Assembly: GCA_012934845.2 (NCBI GenBank)
Contig: WNNJ02000225.1
Coordinates: forward strand, 248,001 to 312,000
Reading direction: 5' to 3'
Source: Pomphorhynchus laevis
Lineage: Eukaryota > Acanthocephala > Palaeacanthocephala > Echinorhynchida > Pomphorhynchidae
DNA: 64,000 nucleotides
Positions within the stretch are counted from its first letter, which is position 1, and each line of letters begins with the position of its first letter. This document shows, piece after piece, positions 23,488 to 31,994 of this stretch. The notes beneath the pieces were generated by a model. That model made no database searches and was not told the DNA's origin. It saw nothing but the letters and a program-made list of their open reading frames with translations. The position numbers and the translations under genes are program-made.

Positions 23488-23668
23488 AATAATTATTGGA
23501 GCCGGATCAAAGGAAAGACGTAATTATTTTTGATATTTCGCTAACTACTGTTAGCATCTTCAGGAAATGAAGGTGCTAACAGTATACTAAGATGAAGATG
23601 CTAAAGTAGTTAGCGAAATATCAAAAATAATTACGTCTTTCCTTTGATCCAGCTCCAAAAATTATTTA
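23488..23668. repeat. inverted repeat carrying a hammerhead-like core (Penelope terminal module)
   Basis: Two arms of about 70-80 bp, ggatcaaaggaaagacgtaa and its complement, face each other around a centre near 23570. Both arms end with the tagcgaaatatcaaaaataa phrase. The arrangement matches the inverted modules at 14.6 and 49.6 kb, and a Penelope-like RT remnant begins 0.9 kb downstream. Confidence 0.82.
23532..23563 (-). ncRNA. hammerhead-ribozyme-like motif
   Basis: On the minus strand CTGAAGA (23563-23557) is followed by a single U and a perfect 6-bp stem II, GCTAAC-AGTA-GTTAGC (23555-23540). Then come GAAA (23539-23536) and TATC, giving a 2-bp palindromic helix III (A-U/A-U) with cleavage triplet AUC ending at 23532. 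The opposite arm on the plus strand (about 23592-23621) keeps the stem (GCTAA/TTAGC) and GAAATATC, but the first core C is lost (ATGAAGA). Helix I is weak in the single copy. Confidence 0.58.
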
Positions 23669-23669
23669 T

Positions 23670-24310
23670 TAATTTCAAAAATATTGAAATTCACATTCTT
23701 AATATCGCTACAGCAACATTATATGTTGTGACCTTAGTAAAGGGGAAAAATAATACTAAAATTCTAATAGTGATTATGTGCGAGTAATGACGTAGTTTGC
23801 GATGGTATGTACGCAAAAACACGGATACTAATTATGAAATATAATTAAACTAAAAAACAATAATACGGGAACGATTAAGCATAATGATTCTTAAATCTAT
23901 AAACGTATAATTGATCCTGTTAGCATTTAAAAATTGTGTGAATCATCAGCAATCACGCTTAACAACATATACTGAAATTCTTTGGTCTGTCAGCAGACAA
24001 GGAACATATATTTCTAAAAGTAGAATTAATGCGACGCCCTTATAATGTCAGCTATTGATGACTTGTTTTAGTTTATTATTGATGAATAAAACTTCATCTC
24101 ATCTACACTAACCGATCAATGGCAACCGTGCCCGTAATATAACTGCTTTGTAAAAATGTGCAATGATGTTCGTCAAATTAACTTAAATGATTTGTAAATG
24201 AAATAATGAACATTAATAGAAATCAAATCAGCTAACTATGTATAAGTATTTAATATAATTATGAACTAAACAAAACATAATAATGCTAAATCAAAATTTA
24301 ATAATTAAAT
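23670..24310. other. AT-rich spacer
   Basis: No gene, repeat family or hairpin recognised. Confidence 0.4.
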
Positions 24311-24580
24311 AATAAAATTAATAATTGTTTTTAGATTTTCTATAATTTAAATCAAGTTAAAACAAAAAATTGAAATTTAAAATAAACGTCATTTTTATGA
24401 ATTAGCTAATAAATAACAGACGATGTATCAGAATAAGAATTAGAGGTCATCAGGAGGAACTGCTATGCTATCCGGTTTCGGCCCCTAACTCCTCTACCAA
24501 ACATACCAACGAAGCCAAATACATACTAATGATGTATTTCCTCTGATAAAACTATCTAGTATCTTATTCTAATACAAAGT
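24310..24580 (+). repeat. Penelope-associated dispersed repeat
   Basis: Contains aataacagacgatgtatcag, gtcatcaggaggaactgcta and atgatgtatttcctctgat. Related copies lie at 4.3 kb (-), 47.1 kb (+) and 57.2 kb (+). It adjoins the 3' end of the minus-strand RT remnant at 24584-25300, so it is probably that element's 3' untranslated region or terminal repeat. Confidence 0.7.
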
Positions 24581-24583
24581 ATA

Positions 24584-25300
24584 TTATTTATTATCCATCC
24601 ATAAAAATTTGTCACTTAAGAGTTTAAATTTATTCTTTATATTATTGTGTTGATTTATATATTTTACTATTTTCTGCTTGATGTAATTTTTATAGTAACC
24701 TAGTTTAAAATATGTATCTATTAAATTATTTAAATGATTTTGAAGAAAGCCAATATCGTTACAAATTGTTGCAATTCTTAAAATTTCATTATTTAATGTA
24801 TTATATTTTATATTATATGGTATGCATGAATGCTCATGCAAAAATATGTTTCTTGTAAATTTAAATATGTCATCTTTACGATATAAATTAATAGTAGTTT
24901 TAGTTAATGTTAATTTAATGTTCATATCTAGATATACACATTCTTTATCATCAATATTGGTTTTATTAAAAATGAGGCTACCGGGATAAATTTGTTCACT
25001 TATTGAATAAAAATTATTAGAATAAAATACACATATATCATCAATGTATCAAAATATATATTTCATATATTTATATAGTTTAGATTTAGTTTTTGCAGTT
25101 ATGAACAAATTTATGTTCTATAAAGCTTAAAAACAAGTCAGCTATAATTGGGATACTATTACCTCGTATTGGAACACCTTTTACTTGTCTAAATATAGAT
25201 GTCCCTACTTTTAAATAATTTTGATTTATTAAAATATTTAAGGATTCTATTAATTTAATTATATCCATATATTTATATTTACTTGATGGTTTAATTTTTG
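24584..25300 (-). pseudogene. Penelope-like reverse transcriptase remnant
   Basis: The minus strand reads IFRQVKGVPIRGNSIPIIAD, then LFLSFIEHKF, a frameshift and one stop, then YIDDICVFYSNNFYS (RT motif C). It continues CVYLDMNIKLTLTKTTI and HEHSCIPYNIKYNTLN. This is the spacing of motif B, YIDD and the thumb of Penelope-type RTs (FRQ-x-GIPMG, Y-x-DD, YLDL). Only the 3' half of the RT is present; no GIY-YIG nuclease follows. Breaks show it is inactive. Confidence 0.75.
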
Positions 25301-26110
25301 TTAGATAGGCGTTATAATTATTATAACATATATATGTATATCTTTTTAAAAATTAATTATTTTATGACATTATGATCACGAAATATAAATAGTTATCAGC
25401 AGAACGAAGATTTTTGGCTTATATATTGAACATTTTGAATGTATTTAAAAGCTTTTCAGATGACAAAGTAGAAGTGAATTATGAATTTGGAAAACCTAGA
25501 TGAAAATCCACGTGCATCGTGTTATGCTTTGATTCAAACATTGCAATATAAGAAGTTTGAAATTTACCGCTTATGAATGAATTAACTAACACTGACAGAT
25601 GGAAACGCTCGAATCTACATTTTGTGCAATTGGATTTTTATCAATAATAAGGAACGGGTACACGTTTTCCATATGCATATCGTCCCATATCGTTCCTGTC
25701 AATATTCAAACAATACACTGAGATATACAGATTTGAGATTTATTCAAATAGCTCATTTGTAATAAAAGATTAAAAACTTTAATTACAACAACAGATTCAT
25801 AATCGTCAACATAGCTCGTCTGATAAAATTAACTATTTTTTGTTTTATATTTGCATTTTGGTCTTCAATAAGAGTAATAATTATAATCGATATAATGTTC
25901 GGTAAAAAATTCTATTCAGTTAATTAAATACCCACTATTTAATAGCTCTAGGATTAAAATAAATCAAAGATGCAGGTCTTAATCATTAAAAAGTTTAGAG
26001 CATTTATGCATTTAAACAAACCGCGTACACAGTATAAGGGTACTGCAAATCACTCACTTTCAGACGGCATAGAAATTTGATAGTCGTTAGGGTTCTTGAT
26101 TTGCAATATT
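25300..26110. other. spacer without a supported gene
   Basis: No conserved frame seen on either strand. Confidence 0.4.
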
Positions 26111-26113
26111 TTT

Positions 26114-27142
26114 TTATCTAGAATCAAACATTTTAGCAAACTTTAACAGTTCATCATCACAATCACGCTGTCCGATTAAATGGTATTTATGATTTACTGT
26201 TACAATTGCCGGGCGGCCAGTAAGATTTGCTATAGGGTAGAATTGTTGATTACAAGGTGTAACTATAATGTTGAACGCCTTGTTGTTTAGTTCATTGTAT
26301 AGAATACGACGTATAACGCAAGCCTTGCGATATAGTGTAGGTTCCGCAGTCATAAACACATTCGCAGCTAAAATGCGACCCTTTAGCTGGGGATTAACAT
26401 CTTTAAGTATACCAGAAAATCGAAGAAGATTACTCATTAGTTCAACTGAGCTTATAACAATATACGCAGCATTGGAAAGTTCCAGCAATGACGGTATCGA
26501 TAGTGAACATTCATCACTTTCATAATTTTCTAGGCTAAATGGTTTAGTTTTATAGAAGCCCACCCGCCTGATAGAAACTTGTCTACTACTCAATGAATTG
26601 TTTCTTAGTTTCTGAAATGTCGCTTCAATAGTGTCTATACTTTTGCTAAATATACCGACTGTGTCAAGGGAGGATGCAAATGCTACAATGCCTTTACGAC
26701 TAATAGCGTCGTAACTTGGTTTAAAACCGTAAATATTTGTTGAAGCTGCTGGGTGTCTAACAGACCCACCTGTATCTGTTCCCAAGCTAACTTCATATCC
26801 AAGACAGCACGAGACTGCACTGCCTCCAGAGCTGCCAGCATTAAGAGGTGTACCCGACTTCGGAAAGAAGACTGGTCCATGAAAACCAGTGTTCGAATTA
26901 GAGCCGCTCGAAAATTCATCCATATTTGTAGTGGCCATAAGACCATCAATGCCAAGACGCTTTACGCAATCTGAAGTGTATGAGGGTGTCCATTCATTCT
27001 TTGATGCACATGTTTGTGGAACGTTCTTTACGCAAAAATTATCTTTCACTGTATATGCAAAAGCATTTTCAAATGAATCTAAGTGTTTTAAGAATCTAAT
27101 AGCCCAATTCAATTGGTTACCGGGTTTTGGCAATACCTTCAT
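26114..27142 (-). CDS. QRSL1: GatA/QRSL1-like amidase, N-terminally incomplete
   Basis: An uninterrupted 342-residue frame with the amidase-signature triad: Lys in YTVKDNFC (about residue 33), cis-Ser in NAGSSGGSA (about 103) and nucleophile Ser in LGTDTGGSVRHPAA (about 127). NMDEFSSGSN and YGFKPSYDAISRKG are also conserved. GatA transamidates Glu-tRNA(Gln) in mitochondria, with GatB and GatC. The family is usually about 480-530 residues; here the N-terminal helical region and part of the C-terminal half are missing. A tttatag acceptor sits exactly before the ATG, so an upstream exon is likely, beyond the retroelements at 27.4-30.3 kb. The reading frame shows no decay, so it is probably still a gene. 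Confidence 0.72.
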   Translation of the reverse strand: MKVLPKPGNQLNWAIRFLKHLDSFENAFAYTVKDNFCVKNVPQTCASKNEWTPSYTSDCVKRLGIDGLMATTNMDEFSSGSNSNTGFHGPVFFPKSGTPLNAGSSGGSAVSCCLGYEVSLGTDTGGSVRHPAASTNIYGFKPSYDAISRKGIVAFASSLDTVGIFSKSIDTIEATFQKLRNNSLSSRQVSIRRVGFYKTKPFSLENYESDECSLSIPSLLELSNAAYIVISSVELMSNLLRFSGILKDVNPQLKGRILAANVFMTAEPTLYRKACVIRRILYNELNNKAFNIIVTPCNQQFYPIANLTGRPAIVTVNHKYHLIGQRDCDDELLKFAKMFDSR

Positions 27143-27397
27143 CTATAAATACGGAAATTTAAGTAATTGAATATAATGTGATAAATACTATTATACTTCT
27201 CTTAGATAAGTTAAAGGATATAACGTGAAAGGATCGTTCAAATTTCAAATAGAAAAATCTCATCAAAATCCTTGAAGTTTTTAGTATATGTCAAATTTGT
27301 ATAATTTGTCCTATAATTTGTACTTAAAATGCAATTACTACAAAAAAGGAAAACTAAAATTGATTTTTTAATAATGATTTATCACGTAATTTAATTT

Positions 27398-27752
27398 ATA
27401 TAAACAATAATTCATTTGAATTCGTTACCGGGGAAATACTTTTTAATGTCTTCATATACAAAATCACATTTTCATAGCATTTTAATATAAAAAATGTCAC
27501 TTTTTCGTTTTCATTATTTTACTGGCATTTTTTGCTTCCACGCATACGCATTTTCGATTTTAGATTCAATTTATTATAAATTAGATTCATTCTAATTCAT
27601 TATTTTCGATTATTATCATTATATATCATAACTGTAACGTTCTCGTGCGAAGGAGGTATAGGACCCGAAGCGGACAAAATTTTTAAAATTATAGCAAGGA
27701 AAAAATCGGAGAGCTCAGCCAAAGGATATGCTCAAATAATGTTGGAATTGAG
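27398..27752. repeat. 355-bp direct repeat, left copy (target-site duplication)
   Basis: Identical, as far as I can compare base by base, to 29288-29642. It starts ataaacaataattcatttg and ends gttggaattgag. The copies abut both ends of the truncated CR1-like LINE. The segment carries the 3' coding region of an R2-like element plus its AT-rich upstream flank. Confidence 0.93.
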
Positions 27753-29217
27753 ACCAGATGGTGTATCCCCTTTTCTTTTGCGTACTCTGTCGCACATTAT
27801 TGCTCCAAGCCTTACGTCTCTATTTCATCGAAGCTTACAGTATTCGTGGATTCCTGATGATTGGAAAAGGGCAATTGTTGTACCTATTCCAAAGAAACAG
27901 TTGGCACTAACTTGTTCAGATTTTAGACCAATTAGTCTTACCAGTGTTATTTCTAAAATTATGGAGAGACTCATTGCGAAGAGAATACGTGAACATCTAA
28001 ATTTATATCAAATTCTTGATGATTCTCAGCACGGCTTCCGACCTGGTCGCTCGTGCCTAACTAATCTGTTGAATGCTCGCGAACATTGGGTAGCTGCTCT
28101 TAGTTCGGGTCTTACAGTTGATATAATATTTCTTGATTTCTCTAAGGCCTTTGATAGAGTTCCACATGCTGGTTTAGATTCACTACTACGTCATTACGGT
28201 GTACCTACGACAATTTGCAACTGGATTAAGACATTTCTCGAGGATCGATCATTCGTTGTGCGATTAGATGAAGTTTTGTCAACAGCTCGACGTGTTCATT
28301 CGGGTGTTCCTCAGGGCACGGTCCTAGGTCCACTTCTCTTTATCATCTTTTTGAATGACCTACTCCTAAGGTTAAAGTGTCCTCACCTGGCATTTGCTGA
28401 CGATGTTAAAATATGGGCAACAACCCAAAACGAGGCGGATTGTGAATTTTTACAATGTGACCTTAACCGTATCGGGACTTGGTGTAATAGCACTGGCTTG
28501 ATACTCAACGCGACAAAATGTGTATGGATCAGATTGGGTAGAGATAAAACTCATTTCGATTACAAAATAAATGGACACTCAATCAAGCGAGTCTCAGAAC
28601 ATCCCGACCTGGGAGTGATAATTCACGAATCGCTAAAGACAAGAGCAAATAGTGATCACGCGCGGTTAAAAGCGATACGTGCCTTATACTGCATAAAAAT
28701 GACTTTTGCAAAATTATCGCCGCAAATCTTCGCCAAACTTTATTGTGCCCTAGTAAGACCACATCTTGAGTATTGTGTACAGGCAACCTTTCCAACGACC
28801 AGGAGTGAGTTGAATAACTTGGAAAGTGTAATGAGACGAGCTTCTCGGATGTGTTGTCAAGGAAGCTTTATTTCAAGATTAAGATGTTTGAACGTTTTAT
28901 CAGTGAGGTATCGGTATCTTTTTCTTGATCTGATTACACTTTGGAAAATTGTACATTCAGCTGATGGCTTTCCTTTGGGTGTAGTTAGATTTCGAGATAA
29001 TTCGAGATTGCGAGGCCATTGTAAGATGCTTTTTAAAAAATTACCGGGTAAGCTGCGAAAATTTTACAGACTGTCTGAACGGGCAGTAGATGTTTGGAAT
29101 AGTTTGCCTGAACCTATCGCTGCCATCACCAATTTCCTCGCTTTCAAAAACAGGGTTCGACGTTGGATATACGTCCAGGCTGATTTGTCACCTTTTCTAA
29201 CCTACCCATTTGGTTGA
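27753..29217 (+). CDS. CR1-like reverse transcriptase (5'-truncated but open)
   Basis: About 487 codons without a stop: PDGVSPFLLRTL, CSDFRPISLTSVISK, HGFRPGRSCLTNLL, then VDIIFLDFSKAFDRVPH (motif A), SGVPQGTVLGPLLF (B), FADDVKIW (C) and a C-terminal domain ending WNSLPEPIAAITNF. FLDFSKAFDRVPH with FADDVKIW is typical of CR1-group LINEs such as those of trematodes. The endonuclease and ORF1 are missing through 5' truncation, so the copy cannot move alone. The first 14 codons of the longest frame are actually target DNA. Confidence 0.85.
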
Positions 29218-29287
29218 TCTTTTTTCTGTATTGTGTGATCGGCTTAAAGCCTTATGGCTAAGTCTGAACTTGATAATAATAATAATA
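27753..29287 (+). mobile_element. 5'-truncated CR1-like LINE with AAT tail
   Basis: The element starts within the RT domain and ends in a (AAT)n tail at 29273-29287. A 3' hairpin-like aaagccttatggcta lies just before the tail. The same 3' terminus, modified, is found at 46.2 kb, 47.5 kb and 35.55 kb. The reading frame is intact to its natural stop, so insertion was recent compared with other copies. Confidence 0.85.
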
Positions 29288-29642
29288 ATATAAACAATAA
29301 TTCATTTGAATTCGTTACCGGGGAAATACTTTTTAATGTCTTCATATACAAAATCACATTTTCATAGCATTTTAATATAAAAAATGTCACTTTTTCGTTT
29401 TCATTATTTTACTGGCATTTTTTGCTTCCACGCATACGCATTTTCGATTTTAGATTCAATTTATTATAAATTAGATTCATTCTAATTCATTATTTTCGAT
29501 TATTATCATTATATATCATAACTGTAACGTTCTCGTGCGAAGGAGGTATAGGACCCGAAGCGGACAAAATTTTTAAAATTATAGCAAGGAAAAAATCGGA
29601 GAGCTCAGCCAAAGGATATGCTCAAATAATGTTGGAATTGAG
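29288..29642. repeat. 355-bp direct repeat, right copy (target-site duplication)
   Basis: Right partner of 27398-27752, offset by exactly 1890 bp. It follows the LINE's AAT tail directly. The sequence beyond it (ggtaaagctaagtattg) continues the R2-like frame, showing that this was the original target. Confidence 0.93.
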
Positions 29643-29859
29643 GGTAAAGCTAAGTATTGCACTAGCGGCCGCAGCCTCTATGTGTATCCGGGCTTCGAGA
29701 TATAGTCCAACAGGAATTGGACCAACGATAGAAAGTTACGACAAGTAATTAACGAGGATATCGTTAATTAAACTTTAAAATTATGTGCATTTTGCAAAAA
29801 TAAATTATTTAAAAAAATATTATCATTATTATTTTCGATATTTGTGTTTTTAACACAGA

Positions 29860-30265
29860 TGCTCTACCCTACGCTCATAAGAGTTGTGAATCGTGCTACT
29901 TATATCACGAAGAGAGGAAAAAGACAAAATACTTTAAAAGAGTGCGGGAAATCGAACATGCCTCATTCACCCCAATTGTATTTTCAACCCTAAGTTGTGT
30001 AGGTGTTTGAAAGGTATTTGAAAACATTAGCACACCGATTATTCGTCAAGCGCAACGCTAGTTGTGCAGATTGCATAGGATGGTTAAGGCAAAAAATTGG
30101 ATTTGCTCTTGCTAGATTAGTGTCGATGTGTATAAGATCGGCAAGATCGGCTTTGCATCGTCCACTTCACAGTAATGCAATTCACATGTTTGCTGAAACT
30201 AGTGAAGCGAGTGGGTAGCTGAAAAGTTATTCGACAGTAAAATTAGGGCCCATTTGCAGGTAACC
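29860..30265 (+). pseudogene. R2-like 3' end fragment
   Basis: The plus-strand frames read CYLYHEERKKTKYFKRVREI, then EHASFTPIVFSTLS. After a frameshift they continue IGWLRQKIGFALARLVSMC and a stop near 30220. These match YHEQRKQSKYEERIREVD and ITWLRTKIAIALARSISQC of the minus-strand element at 35.6 kb. The 3' flank contains gggcccatttgcaggtaacc, shared with other copies as a 3' UTR motif. Confidence 0.72.
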
Positions 30266-30960
30266 TCAAAAATATACATGTGTTGTTAAAATAAAGTGTT
30301 TTCATAATTAAAAAATTATTTTTTTTCGATTCAAAATATCAACGTTAAACGTATAAGGAAATCAATAAGCAAGTAAATCACAAGATGATCTTTTTCGTTA
30401 ATATACAAATAAACGTAAAATAAATCGGCGTACAAATTTGGCTGCACGAGTTATTCCTGTATGGAATAGATTATCGTGATAAATTAAAAAGAATCATTTT
30501 AAAAAAATCTCACATTTTATTTTTTCAAAATGTATTAACTCGACTATACATTAATTGAAATGCAAATATTGAATTAAAAAAAAATAAAAAATACTAGACG
30601 AGAATTGCGGAATAGTTCCAATGTTATATTTTTCTTTAGATACAAGATAAATAATTTTAAGAATTTATAATAAAAAAATAAATTTATAAATAGAAAATGT
30701 GTCAATGGAAGCAATTCAGATTATGATTTTCTTAGTTTATGGGATTTCACGCTATTTAGCAAAAAATATTCTTATCGGTTTGTTGACAAACGATTATATT
30801 CCGAATTTTTATTTCTATATTTCTCGCTTGAATTTGTTCTAAATACGTAAATTAGTAAAAATACAACTTTAAGTTAAATAAATTGATAAAATATCGAAAA
30901 ATTTGATTCATAAGTAATCCATTAAAGTGGCTAACTTTAATGGATTAAATATTACTATTT
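30266..30960. other. AT-rich spacer
   Basis: No gene or repeat family seen. Confidence 0.4.
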
Positions 30961-30968
30961 GTTCATTC

Positions 30969-31031
30969 TTAAACTCAATGAACTTGTAAATAAATTAAAG
31001 AATAATCCATTTACAAGTTCATTGAGTTTAA
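30969..31031. repeat. perfect hairpin, 23-bp stem
   Basis: ttaaactcaatgaacttgta (30969 on) is repeated as its exact complement ending at 31031, with a 17-nt loop. It lies just 5' of an L2-like LINE leader and may be a fold-back element or LINE leader structure. Confidence 0.85.
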
Positions 31032-31099
31032 GAGTTTAAACTATCTTTAACAACAACTACTTACATACTTACATTTGAGATCTAATATACATACAATAT

Positions 31100-31660
31100 A
31101 CAACTAGTTCGAATTAAAAAATTGGTTAAAAAATTCTTGATTAATCTACTTCTACAATCTAATATACATACAAGAAGCTTAAACACACAATCTTACGACA
31201 ATCAACGACATTTATCTTCGAATCAACGACATTTTTGTGAACAAACAATGAAATCGTTGACAACACGCAAAAAACAAACAGACGATGGCTACGCTCAGTT
31301 GGAAGTTGGATGCGACAAGCAGGGATTCGATGTTTGGACACTCTTAAAGGTGAAAAAATTGACATTGCGAGATACGAAAGTAAACATTTCATTTGTGGTT
31401 ATTGCGTGTGTAACGACGCACGATTAGATATAACTGAACCTGTCGAGGAGAAAAGCGAAGAGTCGGCGCCAGCTCTTCATGTTGTTGTACAACGTCAAGA
31501 AAGGATATCCTACTGCAATTCACAACAGCCCCACCAGCATTTGATCAGACTTTTCAAATTTCACCTAAAAAATGTGTAGATATAGACACGAACACTCTGA
31601 ATTACGAAGAAAAAACACGTGATTTCACATATTCGTTTGTCTCTGTAACATAATGTAGCG
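31100..31660 (+). mobile_element. LINE 5' fragment with PHD-like motif
   Basis: A frame from 31122 reads LTTRKKQTDDGYAQLEVGC, then DKQGFDVWTLLKVKKL. It parallels YIEKQIGCDNKKCNVWTHV of the neighbouring L2-like element at 32.0 kb. It appears to be a second, older copy of the same ORF1 start, with loss of key cysteines. It is truncated before the RNA-binding domain. Confidence 0.5.
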
Positions 31661-31879
31661 GACCTCCGAGTTTTCTTTACAATCAACTGACTTGCGACTT
31701 AAATCTACAAATTCTTACTCCAATTCAGTATTCCTAAAGTACCGGAATACTAGGTACTTTTTTGGAGTGAAAACACATGAATGAATTATATCATCATTTG
31801 ATAATTGATTTGTGCATTTTGTAACGACAACCATCGACGACCATCCAATTGACAATTATCAACAACTATCGACGACATC

Positions 31880-31950
31880 CTCTCGCTACTTACAACTAAC
31901 GACTACTTACAACTAACGCGAACTACTTACAACTAACGACCTGCAGACTA
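31880..31950. repeat. short tandem repeat in LINE leader
   Basis: ctacttacaactaacga is repeated three times with slight changes, just 5' of the first ATG of the L2-like ORF1. Confidence 0.75.
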
Positions 31951-31994
31951 ACGGAGTTTAAACATTCTTGATTATAACTAACTAACATCTTATT

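Larger units (their letters stand above)
27610..29748 (+). pseudogene. R2-like 3' end, split by a LINE insertion
   Basis: The pre-insertion frame is rebuilt by reading through 29288-29642 into 29643-29748. It gives FSCEGGIGPEADKIFKIIA, then YAQIMLELRVKLSIALA, then AAASMCIRASRYSP and a stop at 29748. It aligns with the C-terminal region of the other R2-like copies here (for example TTSGGIGCEANKVLQNI, MKTKIAIAIAKTSYFC). Only the last 75 or so residues survive, so it was a 5'-truncated insertion. The LINE then landed inside it. Confidence 0.7.

Noticed and set aside
24415-24560. Hammerhead in the Penelope-associated repeat (CTGATGA on the minus strand)
   Set aside because: GAAAC precedes rather than follows the CUGAUGA, and the strand after GAAA does not pair.
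27739-27752. Start codon of the CR1-like ORF at 27739
   Set aside because: These bases belong to the duplicated target site (R2-like sequence); the LINE itself begins at 27753.
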